64,000 nucleotides of DNA from Nocardia blacklockiae (GTDB lineage Bacteria > Actinomycetota > Actinomycetes > Mycobacteriales > Mycobacteriaceae). Positions 19,249 through 29,041 of this stretch are shown here, piece after piece. Position 1 is the first letter of the stretch. Every line of letters begins with the position of its first letter. Under the pieces are notes generated by a model, which searched no databases, was not told the DNA's origin, and worked only from the letters and a program-made list of their open reading frames with translations. The translations under genes and the position numbers were made by a program. The stretch covers positions 124,001 through 188,000 of the forward strand of contig NZ_JADLRJ010000007.1 in assembly GCF_015477355.1 (NCBI RefSeq). The letters are read 5' to 3'.

Positions 19249-19419
19249 TTGAGCTTGTGTGTTCTATCCGTTCGACCACGTCGAGAAACCGCACTGCCAG
19301 GCCAGCTGTCCGGATGAGATGCCCGTGGGGAAGCGGTCGTCCCATGCACGTCCAATGTGCTGAGTAGTCGCCGGAGAGTGAGCCGTCGGGGTGGTGTGCG
19401 CCGAACCGAAGGGCAAGCC

Positions 19420-19959
19420 ATGGCGACAACTCCATCGCGCAACAGAATCGTCCGACTGCTGCTCACCGCGGTGACCGGGGTGCTGGCCGCGTCGGCGCTG
19501 GCCGGCACCGCGTTCGCCGACAGCGGCAGCGCCTCCGGCAGCAGCTCCGGATCCGGGTCCGGCTCGGCCTCGGGCAGCGCCAGCGGCTCGGCGAACCTGC
19601 CCATCGCCAGCCCGCGCGCGATCATCGCGCTCAACCTGGCACAAACGCAGGTCGGCAAGCCGTACGAGTGGGGCGCCACCGGCCCCGCCACCTACGACTG
19701 TTCCGGCCTGGCACTGTGGGCCTTCCGGAATGTCGGCATCATGCTGCCGCGCACCACCTGGCAGCAGGCGGCGGCCGGCAGCGCCGTGCCGCTGGGCGCG
19801 ATCCAGCCCGGCGACATCGTCATCGTGAACTCCGACGGCTCGCACGAGGGCATCTACGCCGGCGGCGGGCAGCTGCTCAACGCGCATTCGCTCGGCGTCG
19901 GGGTCGTGCTGACGCCGCTGAGCGAATTCGAGATCTACGCGATCCGCCGCTTCTATTGA
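19420..19959 (+). CDS. Secreted NlpC/P60 peptidoglycan endopeptidase
   Basis: The product (179 residues) cleaves peptide stems of peptidoglycan outside the cell. It has a Sec signal peptide ending at ALAGTAFA-DS, a short Gly/Ser linker (about residues 31-58), and a compact NlpC/P60 domain. The catalytic cysteine is in YDCSGLALWAF, the histidine in SHEGIYAG, and the third polar residue in LLNAHS. The ATG at 19420 places the signal peptide properly; an in-frame upstream start at 19357 would add 21 basic residues. It ends eight bases from the end of galU, which is convergent. Confidence 0.88.
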   Translation: MATTPSRNRIVRLLLTAVTGVLAASALAGTAFADSGSASGSSSGSGSGSASGSASGSANLPIASPRAIIALNLAQTQVGKPYEWGATGPATYDCSGLALWAFRNVGIMLPRTTWQQAAAGSAVPLGAIQPGDIVIVNSDGSHEGIYAGGGQLLNAHSLGVGVVLTPLSEFEIYAIRRFY

Positions 19960-19967
19960 GCGGCGGA

Positions 19968-20846
19968 TCAGTCCTGCACGAGGGCGCGCAGCAGCGGGCC
20001 GTACTCCGGGTGGGTCAGGGCGGAGGCGAACTGCGCGATCAGGTAGTCGGCGGGGTTGCCGGTGTCGTACCACTTGCCGCGAATCACCTGGCCGTACACC
20101 GCGTTCGAGGCCGCGAACACGTTGATGGCGTCGGTCAGGTACACCTCGCCGGAACGGTGCGTGTACCACTCGGCGACCTGCTTGCGCAGTTCCTCGATGA
20201 TGCCCGGGGTGACCACGTACCCGCCGATCGCGGCGTAGGCCGACGGCGCGTCCTCCGGCTTGGGCTTCTCGACCAGGCCTGTGATGCGCATCAGGCCGTT
20301 GTCGAAGGTCTCCTCGACCACCGGCACGCCGTAGCGCTTCGAGTCGGCCGGGTCCATCGGCAGCAGGGCCAGCACCGGCGAGTGGGTCTTGTTGTAGGCG
20401 TCGATGAGCTGCTGGGCGCGCGGCACCTCGGCGACGAACACGTCGTCGGGCCACAGCACCAGCATCGGCTCGTCGCCCAGCGTGCGGGCCGCGTTCAGCA
20501 CCGGCGTGCCGTTGCCGTACGGGCCGTGCTGGTCCAGATAGGTGATGTGGCCGAGGCGGCCGAGTTCGCCGACCTCCTCCACCGCGTCGGCGTAGGCGGT
20601 CTTGCCGTCGGAGCGCAGCTGCGCCACCAGCGCCGGATTGGGCCGGAAGTGGTCCTGGATCAACGACTTTCCGGCACTGACCACGATCGTGATGTCGGTG
20701 ATCCCCGAGGCCACCAGCTCCCGCACGGTGTGCTCGATCACCGGCTTGTCGCCGACCGGCAGCATCTCCTTGGGGATGCCCTTGGTCAGCGGCAGCAAGC
20801 GGGAACCGATACCGGCGGCGGGGATCACGGCCTTGCGGATGGTCAT
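19968..20846 (-). CDS. galU: UTP--glucose-1-phosphate uridylyltransferase (GalU)
   Basis: GalU makes UDP-glucose from UTP and glucose-1-phosphate, which feeds trehalose, glycolipid and cell-wall polysaccharide synthesis. The 292-residue protein has the nucleotide-binding N-terminus PAAGIGSRLLPLTKGIPKEM and the UTP/sugar segment VLWPDDVF. The sequence GLVEKPKPEDAPS is near residue 190, and SGEVYLTDAI with KWYDTGNPADY follows. Its length is normal. It is divergent from the DNA polymerase IV gene with a short shared promoter. Confidence 0.95.
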   Translation of the reverse strand: MTIRKAVIPAAGIGSRLLPLTKGIPKEMLPVGDKPVIEHTVRELVASGITDITIVVSAGKSLIQDHFRPNPALVAQLRSDGKTAYADAVEEVGELGRLGHITYLDQHGPYGNGTPVLNAARTLGDEPMLVLWPDDVFVAEVPRAQQLIDAYNKTHSPVLALLPMDPADSKRYGVPVVEETFDNGLMRITGLVEKPKPEDAPSAYAAIGGYVVTPGIIEELRKQVAEWYTHRSGEVYLTDAINVFAASNAVYGQVIRGKWYDTGNPADYLIAQFASALTHPEYGPLLRALVQD

Positions 20847-20908
20847 GATCCGATCATCACATACTCACGGGACCGATCATGTCGGTAGTCGAGCGTAGAT
20901 TCCCTGGC

Positions 20909-22498
20909 ATGGACCCCGCCCCGGACTCGGCTACGGCACGGCTCGTGCCTGGTCAGCGGGCATCTGCCGGGGTCGGCCGGGGTCGCGGCGGCGGGCCGGG
21001 CCGTGGCCGCGATTCGCAGGAACCCACCAGCAATTTGCCAGCCCGGGGAACCACCCTGGCATCCGGCCGTGCGGCTCTCGAGGTGCCGGCGCGGCGCTGG
21101 GTGCTGCACATCGATATGGATGCCTTCTTCGCGTCGGTGGAACAGCTCACCCGGCCCACGCTGCGCGGGCGGCCGGTATTGGTCGGCGGCACCGGTGCGC
21201 GCGGCGTGGTGGCCGGGGCCAGTTACGAGTCGCGGGTGTTCGGGGCGCGCTCGGCCATGCCGATGCATCAGGCTCGCCGGCTGGTGGGGGTGACGGCGGT
21301 GGTGGTGCCGCCGCGCGGGGTGGTCTACGGCGAGGTGAGCGGTCAGGTGTTCGAGGCGCTGCGCTCGCGGATCCCGGTGCTGGAGACGCTGTCGTTCGAC
21401 GAGGCGTTCGGCGAGCCGGCCGAGCTGGCCGGGGCCACCGCCGGGCGGGTGCTGGAGTTCTGCGAGGAGCTGCGCGCCCTGGTCCGCGAGCGCACGGGGC
21501 TGGTCGCCTCGGTGGGCGCGGGCACCGGCAAGCAACTCGCCAAGATCGCCTCCGGGCTCGCCAAACCCGATGGCGTGCGGGTGGTTTCACCGGCCGAGCA
21601 GGAGCGGATGCTGGCCGCGCTGCCGGTGCGCAAGCTGTGGGGCATCGGCCCGGTGGCCGAGGGGCGGCTGCGGTCGCTGGGCATCGAGACCGTCGGCGCG
21701 TTCGCGGCGCTGCCCGAGCAGGAGGCGGCGTCGCTGCTGGGCGGCAGCGTCGGCGTGGCGCTGCACCGCCTGGCCCGCGGCATCGACGACCGCCCGGTCG
21801 CCGAGCGCGCCGAGGCCAAGCAGATCAGCGCCGAAACCACCTACGAGAGCGACATCGTCACGCTGGCCCAGCTGCGCCCGGCCATCGAGGCGATAGCCGC
21901 CGCCGCGCACCGCCGCCTGACCGCCGACGGCCGCGCCGCCCGCACGGTGGTGCTGAAACTGAAGAAGGCCGACATGAGCATCGTGACGCGTTCGTTCACG
22001 CTGCCCTACGCCACCGAGGAGGTCGCGACGCTCACCGCCGCCGCGCTGCGCTCGGCGATCGACCCGGGCGAGCTGGGCCCGATTCGCTTGGTGGGCGTGG
22101 GTTTCGGCGGCCTGTCCACCGTCCGGCAGGAGTCGCTGTTCCCCGAGCTGGACCAGGCGCTGGCGGCCTCGGGCCGGTCCGCGCGGGCGGCCGGCCCGGC
22201 AAGCGCCCTGGACGAATTCGTCGCCCCCGAGCCCACTCTCGCGCCCGCGGCGGTGCCCGAGCCGGTCGGTGCGGCACCGGCCGTCCCGCCCGCCACCCGC
22301 TCCTACACCACCGAATTCTGGTATCCCGGGCGGGATGTCGCCCATCGCGAGCACGGGCACGGCTGGGTGCAGGGCTCCGGGCGCGGCCGGGTCACCGTCC
22401 GTTTCGAGACCCGCTCGACAGGGCCCGGTCCGGCGTATACCTTTGCCGCCGACGATGTCGACCTCGCCCCTGCCGACCCGCTCCTTAGTCTTCGTTGA
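20909..22498 (+). CDS. dinB: DNA polymerase IV (Y-family, DinB1/DinX type)
   Basis: This error-prone polymerase bypasses lesions. The Y-family core has the catalytic [13 protein letters not shown] near residue 70, the [17 protein letters not shown] region and LSFDEAF. A helix-hairpin-helix and little-finger domain follow. QESLFPEL is a good sliding-clamp motif. A C-terminal segment starting near FWYPGRDV and [18 protein letters not shown] is shared with mycobacterial DinB1/DinX. I prefer the ATG at 20909, which lies seven bases after TAGATT (20896-20901) as in leaderless genes. An ATG at 20879 is also in frame. Either start leaves an N-terminal low-complexity extension of about 60 residues. 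Confidence 0.9.
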   Translation: MDPAPDSATARLVPGQRASAGVGRGRGGGPGRGRDSQEPTSNLPARGTTLASGRAALEVPARRWVLHIDMDAFFASVEQLTRPTLRGRPVLVGGTGARGVVAGASYESRVFGARSAMPMHQARRLVGVTAVVVPPRGVVYGEVSGQVFEALRSRIPVLETLSFDEAFGEPAELAGATAGRVLEFCEELRALVRERTGLVASVGAGTGKQLAKIASGLAKPDGVRVVSPAEQERMLAALPVRKLWGIGPVAEGRLRSLGIETVGAFAALPEQEAASLLGGSVGVALHRLARGIDDRPVAERAEAKQISAETTYESDIVTLAQLRPAIEAIAAAAHRRLTADGRAARTVVLKLKKADMSIVTRSFTLPYATEEVATLTAAALRSAIDPGELGPIRLVGVGFGGLSTVRQESLFPELDQALAASGRSARAAGPASALDEFVAPEPTLAPAAVPEPVGAAPAVPPATRSYTTEFWYPGRDVAHREHGHGWVQGSGRGRVTVRFETRSTGPGPAYTFAADDVDLAPADPLLSLR

Positions 22499-22598
22499 AT
22501 TTCTGCGGGTAGCGTGAGGCCACTCGTGCAGCGCTGCCGGTCGGGTGGCGGCTGTCACGTGCACGGAACATACCGAACTCGAACGCAAAGGACGAGCA

Positions 22599-23111
22599 TT
22601 GAAGCTTCAGATGACTGGACGCATCGCGGTCGCCACACTGGCCGTTGTTGCCGCGCTCGGCATGTCGGCCTGTGGCAGCGGTGACAAGAACGAGGGTTCC
22701 AAGCCGAAGACCTCGAGCAAGGCGGCCGCCACGTCGGTGCAGAACGTGCCGCCGGTGCCGACCGTCGAGGAGCTGAACAACGAGCTGTCGCAGGCGCTGG
22801 ACCCGAACGTCCCCGCGGAGGAGAAGATCCAGTACCTCGAGGACGGTCAGGAGGCCCTGCAGAAGGACCCCGACATGATCAAGAAGCTGGCCGACGCGTA
22901 CCAGCAGAACAACGCCAAGGTCGAGGTGACCAACGTCACATACCTCGGCGGCGACACGCTGACCGCCAAGGCGAACTTCTCCGTCAACGGCGGTGCGCCG
23001 AGCGAGGCCAGCGTTCCGTTCATCGCCCAGGACGGCAAGTGGGTGCTGCAGAAGAGCTGGGCCTGCGCCGGAATCCAGAACCTGGGTCAGTCGTCGCCCG
23101 CCTGCTCGTAA
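22599..23111 (+). CDS. MTB12-like secreted lipoprotein
   Basis: The 170-residue product starts with a signal sequence that ends in a lipobox, ALGMSACGSG. The C-terminal domain (from VPTVEELNNELSQALDPNVP to DGKWVLQKSWAC) follows the pattern of the mycobacterial low-molecular-weight antigen MTB12/CFP-2 family. Two cysteines near the end could form a disulfide. AAGGA at 22588-22592 fits a TTG start at 22599; an ATG at 22611 is the alternative. It is a single gene followed by a strong hairpin. The function of the family is unknown. Confidence 0.75.
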   Translation: MKLQMTGRIAVATLAVVAALGMSACGSGDKNEGSKPKTSSKAAATSVQNVPPVPTVEELNNELSQALDPNVPAEEKIQYLEDGQEALQKDPDMIKKLADAYQQNNAKVEVTNVTYLGGDTLTAKANFSVNGGAPSEASVPFIAQDGKWVLQKSWACAGIQNLGQSSPACS

Positions 23112-23127
23112 CGTTCCGCACCGTGGC

Positions 23128-23158
23128 GGGGCCGATGTCCGTGCAGGACATCGGCCCC
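23128..23158 (+). terminator. Perfect 13-bp hairpin after the MTB12-like gene
   Basis: GGGGCCGATGTCC (23128-23140) and GGACATCGGCCCC (23146-23158) pair perfectly around a five-base loop. The hairpin begins 17 bases after the stop codon. There is no U-tract (GTTCGC follows). It separates the lipoprotein gene from the Emb gene. Confidence 0.75.
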
Positions 23159-23258
23159 GTTCGCATGTCCGCCCGGCGCGGCGGGAAGTTAAGCGCAGGC
23201 TGAGAATCCATTGCACGATTTCTCCGGTCACGAATGCGTCACGCTACGATCGGCCCCC

Positions 23259-26200
23259 GTGACGGACACGATGGTGAGGGCGGACGAGGCGCCCGCAGCG
23301 GGCGAGCAACCTCGGGCCACCCGGCCGCGGCGCGGCGGTTGGGCCCAGCCGCTGGCCCTGATCGCCGGGTTGTTCGCGGCGCTGTTCGCCGTCGCGGTAC
23401 CGCTGCTGCCGGTCCACGTGGACAAGACCACGCTGTCGTGGCCGCAGGACGAATCGACCCGCAGCATCACCGCCCCGCTGGTGTCCTACGCGCCCTTGAC
23501 CTTCGACGCCACCGTCCCCGGGCAGGCGTTGCGGCAACTCGCCGAGCGCGGCGGCCTGGCCGCGGCGACCCTGCCGGCCGGCGCCCCCGATCTGGAGAAG
23601 TACGGCTTCGTCGCGCGGGTGCGGCCCGCCCAGGACGGCAAGCCCGCGCTGCTCGAGGTGATACTGCGCAGCCAGTCGATGTTCAGCGTGCCGCTCGACG
23701 GCCTCGCCGACGCCACCCTGGACGTGCATTCGGACATGTCCTCGACCACCGCCGAACTGCGCGGCACCGGCGCCAAGCCGGTAACACTCTACGGCGACTT
23801 CCGCCCGCAGCTGGTGGGCGTGTTCAGTGATCTGCCCACGGCCGCGGGCACCTCGGTCACGGCCGAGGTCGACAGCCGATTCTCGGTCGTGCCGACGTTC
23901 GCCAAGCGCGCGGCGACCGTGCTGGCGGTGGTGCTGGCGCTGGTCTCGCTGGTGGCGCTGTTCCGGCTGGACCGGCTCGACGGCCGCCGGGTGCGGCGCC
24001 TGCTGCCGCAGCGGTGGTGGACGTTCACCCCGGTGGACGCGGTCGTCCTCGGCACGCTGGTGGTCTGGCATTTCATCGGGTCCACCACCTCCGACGACGG
24101 CTATCAGTTCGGCATGGCCCGCACCTCGCTGGTGTCGGGCTACATGGCCAACTACTTCCGGTTCTTCGGTGTGCCCGAGAACCCGGTCGGCACACCGCCT
24201 TACGACGTCATCGCGCACATGACCGAGATCAGCACCGCCAGTCCGTGGATGCGGCTGCCCACGCTGCTGGCCGGCGTCATCACCTGGCTGGCGCTGAGCC
24301 GGGAGGTGATCCCGCGACTGGGCGTGGCGGTGCGCCACGACAAGGTGGCGGTGTGGACCGGCGCGCTGGGCTTCCTGGCGGTGTGGCTGCCCTACAACAA
24401 CGGACTGCGGCCCGAGCCGGTGATCGCGGTGGCCGTGCTGCTCACCTGGTGCTTCGTGGAGCGGGCCATCGCGACGCGGCGCGTGCTGCCCTACGGCATC
24501 GCCATCATGATCGCGGCGTTCAGCCTCACCGCGGCACCGTCGGGTGTCATCTGCCTCGCGCCGCTGCTGGCCGGAGCGCGCTCGGTGGTGCGGTTCGGCG
24601 TCGTGCGGGCGCGCGAGCTGGCGCACGGCGGGGAGGTCGGCGCGGCGCGGGTCTCGCGGTGGTCGTGGATCAAGGCGTACGGCGCGCTGCTGGGGCCGCT
24701 GGCCGCGGCGGGCACGCTGGTGCTGGTCTTCGCCTTCGGCGTGGAACCTCTCTCGGCGATGTTCGAGATGAAGCGGGTGCACAACGCCGTCGGTCCGTCG
24801 GTGCCGTGGTTCGACGACTACCTGACCTACCAGTGGCTGTTCATGCCCACCGCCGACGGATCGATCGGCCGCCGGTTCGGCATCGTGGCGATGTGGATCG
24901 GCCTGCTGGTGTGCGCGTTCGTGGTGCTGCGCAAGGGCGGGCGGATCCCGTTCGTCGCCGCCGGACCGGCGAAACGGTTGCTGGGCATCACCTTCGGCGC
25001 GATGCTGCTGATGGCGACCGTCCCGACCAAGTTCACCCACCACAACGGCATCTACGCCGGGCTGGCCGGTGCGGTCGCGGTCGTCACCGCGGTGGCGGTC
25101 GGGCCGCGGGTGATGCGGGCGCCGCGGTACCGGGCGCTGTTCGCGGCCATCGTGGCCGTCGCCATGGCGCAGATCTTCACCAGCGTCAACGAGTGGTGGT
25201 ACGTGTCCAGCTACGGCATTCCGTGGTGGGACAAGGCGCCGTCGGTGGCGGGCGTCGGAGTCAGCAAACTGTTCCTGATCATCGCGGTGCTGTGCCTGGC
25301 GCTGGCCGCGTGGTGGCACGTGCGGGCGCCGGAACCCGGTACGCCGCACCGCATCTCACCGCGCGCCTGGCGGCTGGTGAAGATCCCGCCGCTGACGGTG
25401 GTGGCGGCGCTGATCGTGCTGTTCGAGGTGGCCTCGTTCGCCAAGGGCGCGGTCACCCAGTACCCGGCGTTCTCGCTGGCGCGCTCGAATGTCGATGCGG
25501 TGCTGGGCAAGCCGTGCGGGCTGGCCGACGACGTGCTGGTCGAGACCGACCCGAACGCGTCCATGCTGGCCCCGCTCACCGGCGACGCGTACAGCACCTT
25601 CACCGGCACGTCCGAGAACTTCATGCCCAACGGCGTCGGCGACCTCACGCCCGACGACCAGCCCGCGGGCAACAGCAGCAGCATCGCCAACGCCTTCAAC
25701 GACAAGTCCGACGGCAGCTCCGGCACCCAGACCGGCGGCGCCCCACTGCCTTTCGGCCTCGCGAACGGCACCCCGGAACTGGGCACCGCGGGCCAGCAGG
25801 CGGCGGCGGAACTGACCACCGGCTGGTACCGGCTGCCCGCGCCGGACGACCGCCACGGAATCGTGGCGATCACCGCGGCGGGCCGGTTCCGCGCGATCAC
25901 CCAGGACGGGTCGATCATGCCGGGCCAGCCCATCGACATCGAGTACGGCAGAAGCGATTCCGCGACCACCGCGCAGTCGCTCGGCCAGGTGACGCCGATC
26001 GATATCGGGCCCGCCCCGTCGTGGCGCAACCTGCGGGTGCCGCTGGACCAGATCCCGGCGCAGGCCGACGTGATCCGCATCGTGGCCAAGGACAAGACCC
26101 TCGACCCCAAGCAGTGGATGGCGCTGACCCCGCCGCGGATTCCGCAGACCCAGACCATCGATCAGCTGATCGGGTCGAGCGATCCGGTGCTGCTGGACTG

Positions 26201-26534
26201 GGCGGTGGGCCTGCAGTTCCCCTGCCAGCGTCCCTTCGACCACAAGGACGGCATCGCGCAGATCCCGAGCTGGCGCATCCTGCCCGACCGCCCCGCGGCC
26301 CACGACACCAACCTGTGGGAGAGCCACGACGGCGGCGGTCCGCTCGGCTGGAGCCAGCAGCTGCTGCGCACCGAAACCCTCGCCACCTACCTGCGTGACG
26401 ACTGGAGCCAGGACTGGGGCGAGCTGCAGCGCCTCACGCCCCGAGACGCCTCCGCCGCGCTCGCCGAGCCCTCGGTCACCCAGCAGGCGCACAGCGGTCT
26501 GTGGAGTCCCGGGCCGATCAATACGGCGTGGTAG
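23259..26534 (+). CDS. Emb-family arabinosyltransferase
   Basis: Emb proteins are GT-C glycosyltransferases that transfer arabinofuranose from decaprenyl-phosphoarabinose to arabinogalactan or lipoarabinomannan. In mycobacteria they are the ethambutol targets. The 1091-residue product has an N-terminal membrane segment, a periplasmic carbohydrate-binding domain, and a multi-pass core with the acidic pair in STTSDDGYQFGMAR (near residues 279-280). A large periplasmic C-terminal domain from about residue 740 follows. The GTG at 23259 lies eight bases after TACGAT, as in leaderless genes; an ATG at 23271 is the alternative. It stands alone here, not in an embCAB cluster, so I do not assign embA, embB or embC. 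Confidence 0.9.
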   Translation: MTDTMVRADEAPAAGEQPRATRPRRGGWAQPLALIAGLFAALFAVAVPLLPVHVDKTTLSWPQDESTRSITAPLVSYAPLTFDATVPGQALRQLAERGGLAAATLPAGAPDLEKYGFVARVRPAQDGKPALLEVILRSQSMFSVPLDGLADATLDVHSDMSSTTAELRGTGAKPVTLYGDFRPQLVGVFSDLPTAAGTSVTAEVDSRFSVVPTFAKRAATVLAVVLALVSLVALFRLDRLDGRRVRRLLPQRWWTFTPVDAVVLGTLVVWHFIGSTTSDDGYQFGMARTSLVSGYMANYFRFFGVPENPVGTPPYDVIAHMTEISTASPWMRLPTLLAGVITWLALSREVIPRLGVAVRHDKVAVWTGALGFLAVWLPYNNGLRPEPVIAVAVLLTWCFVERAIATRRVLPYGIAIMIAAFSLTAAPSGVICLAPLLAGARSVVRFGVVRARELAHGGEVGAARVSRWSWIKAYGALLGPLAAAGTLVLVFAFGVEPLSAMFEMKRVHNAVGPSVPWFDDYLTYQWLFMPTADGSIGRRFGIVAMWIGLLVCAFVVLRKGGRIPFVAAGPAKRLLGITFGAMLLMATVPTKFTHHNGIYAGLAGAVAVVTAVAVGPRVMRAPRYRALFAAIVAVAMAQIFTSVNEWWYVSSYGIPWWDKAPSVAGVGVSKLFLIIAVLCLALAAWWHVRAPEPGTPHRISPRAWRLVKIPPLTVVAALIVLFEVASFAKGAVTQYPAFSLARSNVDAVLGKPCGLADDVLVETDPNASMLAPLTGDAYSTFTGTSENFMPNGVGDLTPDDQPAGNSSSIANAFNDKSDGSSGTQTGGAPLPFGLANGTPELGTAGQQAAAELTTGWYRLPAPDDRHGIVAITAAGRFRAITQDGSIMPGQPIDIEYGRSDSATTAQSLGQVTPIDIGPAPSWRNLRVPLDQIPAQADVIRIVAKDKTLDPKQWMALTPPRIPQTQTIDQLIGSSDPVLLDWAVGLQFPCQRPFDHKDGIAQIPSWRILPDRPAAHDTNLWESHDGGGPLGWSQQLLRTETLATYLRDDWSQDWGELQRLTPRDASAALAEPSVTQQAHSGLWSPGPINTAW

Positions 26535-26551
26535 AGCTGTAAGTCGTTGCG

Positions 26552-26580
26552 GCGGTGCGGTTCTGGTCGACCCGCACCGC
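26552..26580. terminator. Hairpin between convergent Emb and lipoprotein genes
   Basis: GCGGTGCGG (26552-26560) pairs with CCGCACCGC (26572-26580) around an 11-base loop, in the 66-base convergent gap. It has no T-tract on either side and could act in both directions. Confidence 0.5.
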
Positions 26581-26600
26581 GGCTGCGGCGAGCCCTCGAC

Positions 26601-27311
26601 TCAGGGGCCGACGACACCTTGCAGCCGCTGGACCTGTTTCGCGGTGAGGTCGGCGAAGCTGCCGGGATCGACCGGCTGCGGGGCGGTTTCGGCGATCTGC
26701 ACGACGCTGCTGCCGACCAGCACCAGGGCCGCGGCCGAGTACAGCGTCATGCCCTCGCTGCTGGTGCGCACCTCGAACGCCGTGGAGGCGTCGCCGGTGC
26801 GCGGCAGTGACAGCCCGTCCACCCGGTAGTCGATCGCGACACCGTCGGCGTCGGTGCCGGAATAGCTGGTGCAGTCGCGCAGTAGTTGTTGCGCCGCCGA
26901 GAAAGCCTGTGCGGCACCGTTGTCCGGATAGCTGGCGGCATCGATGTCGATGCTGGCGAAGTCGGGGGTCGAATAGCTCACCGCGCCACGGGCGCTCGAT
27001 CCCGGCACCTGATCACCGATCGCGGCGAGCACCTTGGCGCACGCGGCCGGTTCGGTGCGGGAGCGGTCCTGCGGCGTCACGCCGTTGCCCGGCGCGCCGT
27101 CGTCCAGCCGGGTGTAGCCGGGCGGCAGGTCGGCCGCGGTCAGCAACTTCGCTTGCAGCGCGGCGGAATCGGTGACGGCGGGCGCGGTGACCGACGGCGG
27201 CGTGACCGCGGACCCGAGATCGCGTGCCGAATCCTCCTGGGAGGAACCGCATCCGGCCGCGCACAGCGCCAAGCCCGCCAGCAGCCCGCCGGCTCGCCTC
27301 ACTCGCCCCAT
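26601..27311 (-). CDS. Putative lipoprotein with sensor-like domain
   Basis: The 236-residue product opens with a signal sequence and lipobox, LALCAAGCGSS. It then shows LLTAADLPPGYTRLDD and conserved cysteines around PAACAKVL and LLRDCTSY. That layout resembles the extracellular sensor-like domains found in actinobacterial lipoproteins and in PknH-type kinases, but I cannot name the family with certainty. It overlaps the end of the upstream lipoprotein gene by 13 bases, so the two are one operon. Both are divergent from lspA, whose product would process them. Confidence 0.75.
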   Translation of the reverse strand: MGRVRRAGGLLAGLALCAAGCGSSQEDSARDLGSAVTPPSVTAPAVTDSAALQAKLLTAADLPPGYTRLDDGAPGNGVTPQDRSRTEPAACAKVLAAIGDQVPGSSARGAVSYSTPDFASIDIDAASYPDNGAAQAFSAAQQLLRDCTSYSGTDADGVAIDYRVDGLSLPRTGDASTAFEVRTSSEGMTLYSAAALVLVGSSVVQIAETAPQPVDPGSFADLTAKQVQRLQGVVGP

Positions 27312-28273
27312 TGCACCTGCGTGCTGATGTTCTGCCGCAGCAGCACCGAGCTGCGCGGGTCCTTGTAGAACTGGCGGCCGCCGACGGTCACCGACCCCGC
27401 GACCGGCAGCGGCAGGCCCAGATCCACCGTGATGGTGCCGGTGCCGCGCATCCGGTAGTCGGCGATGTCGAGGGAGCCGGCGTTGTTGGGCAGGTCCCAC
27501 ACATTCGACTTCGGGGTCTGGGTGACATCGAGCTCGATGGTGAGCCGGTCGCCCTCGCGCTTGGTCAGCGTCGCCGTCGTCACCTGCTCCAAGGGCACCG
27601 CGCCGGACACCTGCTGGTGCACCGTCCACACCGCGCCCTCGCCCACCGGCTCGGTCGGGAACGCGATTGACTGGTAGACGGCCTGGTAGAAGGCCTGTTC
27701 CAGGGCGGCGCGGGCGGGATCCGGGGTGGCCGGCTTGGGAGCCATCCGCAGCGCGGTGATCGCGCCGAGTTCGCTCATCTCCAGGCCTGCGTGCGAGCCG
27801 TCGGCGGTCGACAACTGCTGGGCCAGTGCGGGATCGGTGGACGTCGGGCTGCCCAGGGTCAGGTCGACGCCGTCGCGTTCGGTGCGCGCGGTGAGCGGGA
27901 TCGTCACCGCGGGCGGCGAGAAGTCCCGCGCCGCTTGGTCGTTGATCTCCTGCTCGATGTGGTGGTTGGTGCGCAGGGTCACCTGCTGGGAGGTGCCGAT
28001 CTCGTAGCCGGGCCGCAGCAGCGAGCGCGGGTCGGAGCCGGGTTGCACCACCGACGTCACCGTCGCCGAGATCGGCACGGTGACCTCCTTGCCCAGGCCG
28101 GACGGCTCCACGTCGGGGTCGGCCGCGGACTCGTTGCTGTCGCTGCAACCGACGCCCAGGGCCGACAGCGCGACCGACAGGACCACCAGCAGCACGCCCG
28201 ACCGGACGGACCGGGCAGCCGAGGTAGCGCGCGCGTCGGAAGCGGCGCGGGAGGGAGAAGGCAACACCGTCAC
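27299..28273 (-). CDS. Putative lipoprotein, first gene of a two-gene operon
   Basis: The 324-residue product has a signal sequence ending in LSALGVGC, a lipobox. The mature part is about 280 residues, mostly predicted beta structure, with segments such as AVTIPLTARTERDGVDLTL and DYRMRGTGTITVDLGLPLP. This suggests a periplasmic or outer-envelope beta-rich domain. I do not recognise the family. The start used is the ATG at 28273, which gives a long N-region of about 28 residues; shorter starts are not obvious. It lies 111 bases from the divergent lspA. Confidence 0.75.
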   Translation of the reverse strand: MTVLPSPSRAASDARATSAARSVRSGVLLVVLSVALSALGVGCSDSNESAADPDVEPSGLGKEVTVPISATVTSVVQPGSDPRSLLRPGYEIGTSQQVTLRTNHHIEQEINDQAARDFSPPAVTIPLTARTERDGVDLTLGSPTSTDPALAQQLSTADGSHAGLEMSELGAITALRMAPKPATPDPARAALEQAFYQAVYQSIAFPTEPVGEGAVWTVHQQVSGAVPLEQVTTATLTKREGDRLTIELDVTQTPKSNVWDLPNNAGSLDIADYRMRGTGTITVDLGLPLPVAGSVTVGGRQFYKDPRSSVLLRQNISTQVQWGE

Positions 28274-28384
28274 GCCGAACAGACTACGACCGGTTCCTGA
28301 AAATCAGCTGGGATGCGACGCGCCCCCCTGCGAACCGGGGGTCGCCGCACCCGGCGAGCGACGAGGCCGATATTCGTATAGGGG

Positions 28385-29041
28385 ATGATGTCAGCTGTGA
28401 ATACCGACCGCCCGAACGAGCAGCACCCCGACGAGCACGACGACTCACCCGGCGACACCGCCGCGTCGGAGCCCTCGGCGGGCGCGGGGGCTTCGGCGAT
28501 CGGCGCCGCTACTCCGGCGCGCCGCCTGCCCGCCCTGCTGGTGGTCGCGGCCGTCGTGTTCGCCCTGGACCTCGGCACCAAGGTGCTGGTGGTGGCGAAG
28601 ATGACGCCGGGTGAGCCGATTTCGATCCTCGGCGAGGTGGTGCGGCTGACCCTGGTGCGCAACGCGGGCGCGGCGTTCTCCATGGCCACCGGCATGACGT
28701 GGCTGCTGACGCTGGTCGCCGCGGCCGTCGTGATCGGGGTGATCCGGATCGGCCGCTCGCTGCGGTCGCTGGGCTGGGCGGTCGGGCTGGGGCTGGTGCT
28801 CGGCGGCGCGTTCGGCAATCTGGTCGACCGGGTGTTCCGCGCGCCCGGCCCGCTGCAGGGGCACGTGGTGGACTTCATCTCGGTCACCAAGTGGTGGCCG
28901 GTGTTCAACGTGGCCGACTCCGGCATCGTGTGCGGGGCGATTCTGCTGGTGGCGCTGACGCTGTTCGGGTTCGAACCCGACGGCACCCGCGCCCGGCACT
29001 CCCGGGACGAGGCCGAGTCGGCGGCGGGGGAGCAGGCATGA
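28385..29041 (+). CDS. lspA: Lipoprotein signal peptidase (LspA, signal peptidase II)
   Basis: LspA cuts the signal peptide of prolipoproteins before the lipid-modified cysteine. The 218-residue protein has about four membrane segments and the two catalytic aspartates in GNLVDRVF and FNVADSG, plus RNAGAAFS of the substrate pocket. A polar N-terminal extension of about 45 residues is usual in actinobacteria. AGGGG precedes two consecutive ATG codons. The stop overlaps the next gene by ATGA. Three lipoprotein genes lie within 6 kb. Confidence 0.95.
   Translation: MMSAVNTDRPNEQHPDEHDDSPGDTAASEPSAGAGASAIGAATPARRLPALLVVAAVVFALDLGTKVLVVAKMTPGEPISILGEVVRLTLVRNAGAAFSMATGMTWLLTLVAAAVVIGVIRIGRSLRSLGWAVGLGLVLGGAFGNLVDRVFRAPGPLQGHVVDFISVTKWWPVFNVADSGIVCGAILLVALTLFGFEPDGTRARHSRDEAESAAGEQA

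Noticed and set aside
19077-19419. Possible c-di-AMP (ydaO-type) riboswitch before the NlpC/P60 gene
   Set aside because: Fragments such as GGTGAATTGC and GCCGAACC are present, but I could not assemble the conserved core in the right order. A covariance model search would settle it.
23259-26534. Naming the arabinosyltransferase embA, embB or embC
   Set aside because: The paralogues are similar and the neighbourhood lacks the embCAB order; a phylogenetic tree would be needed.
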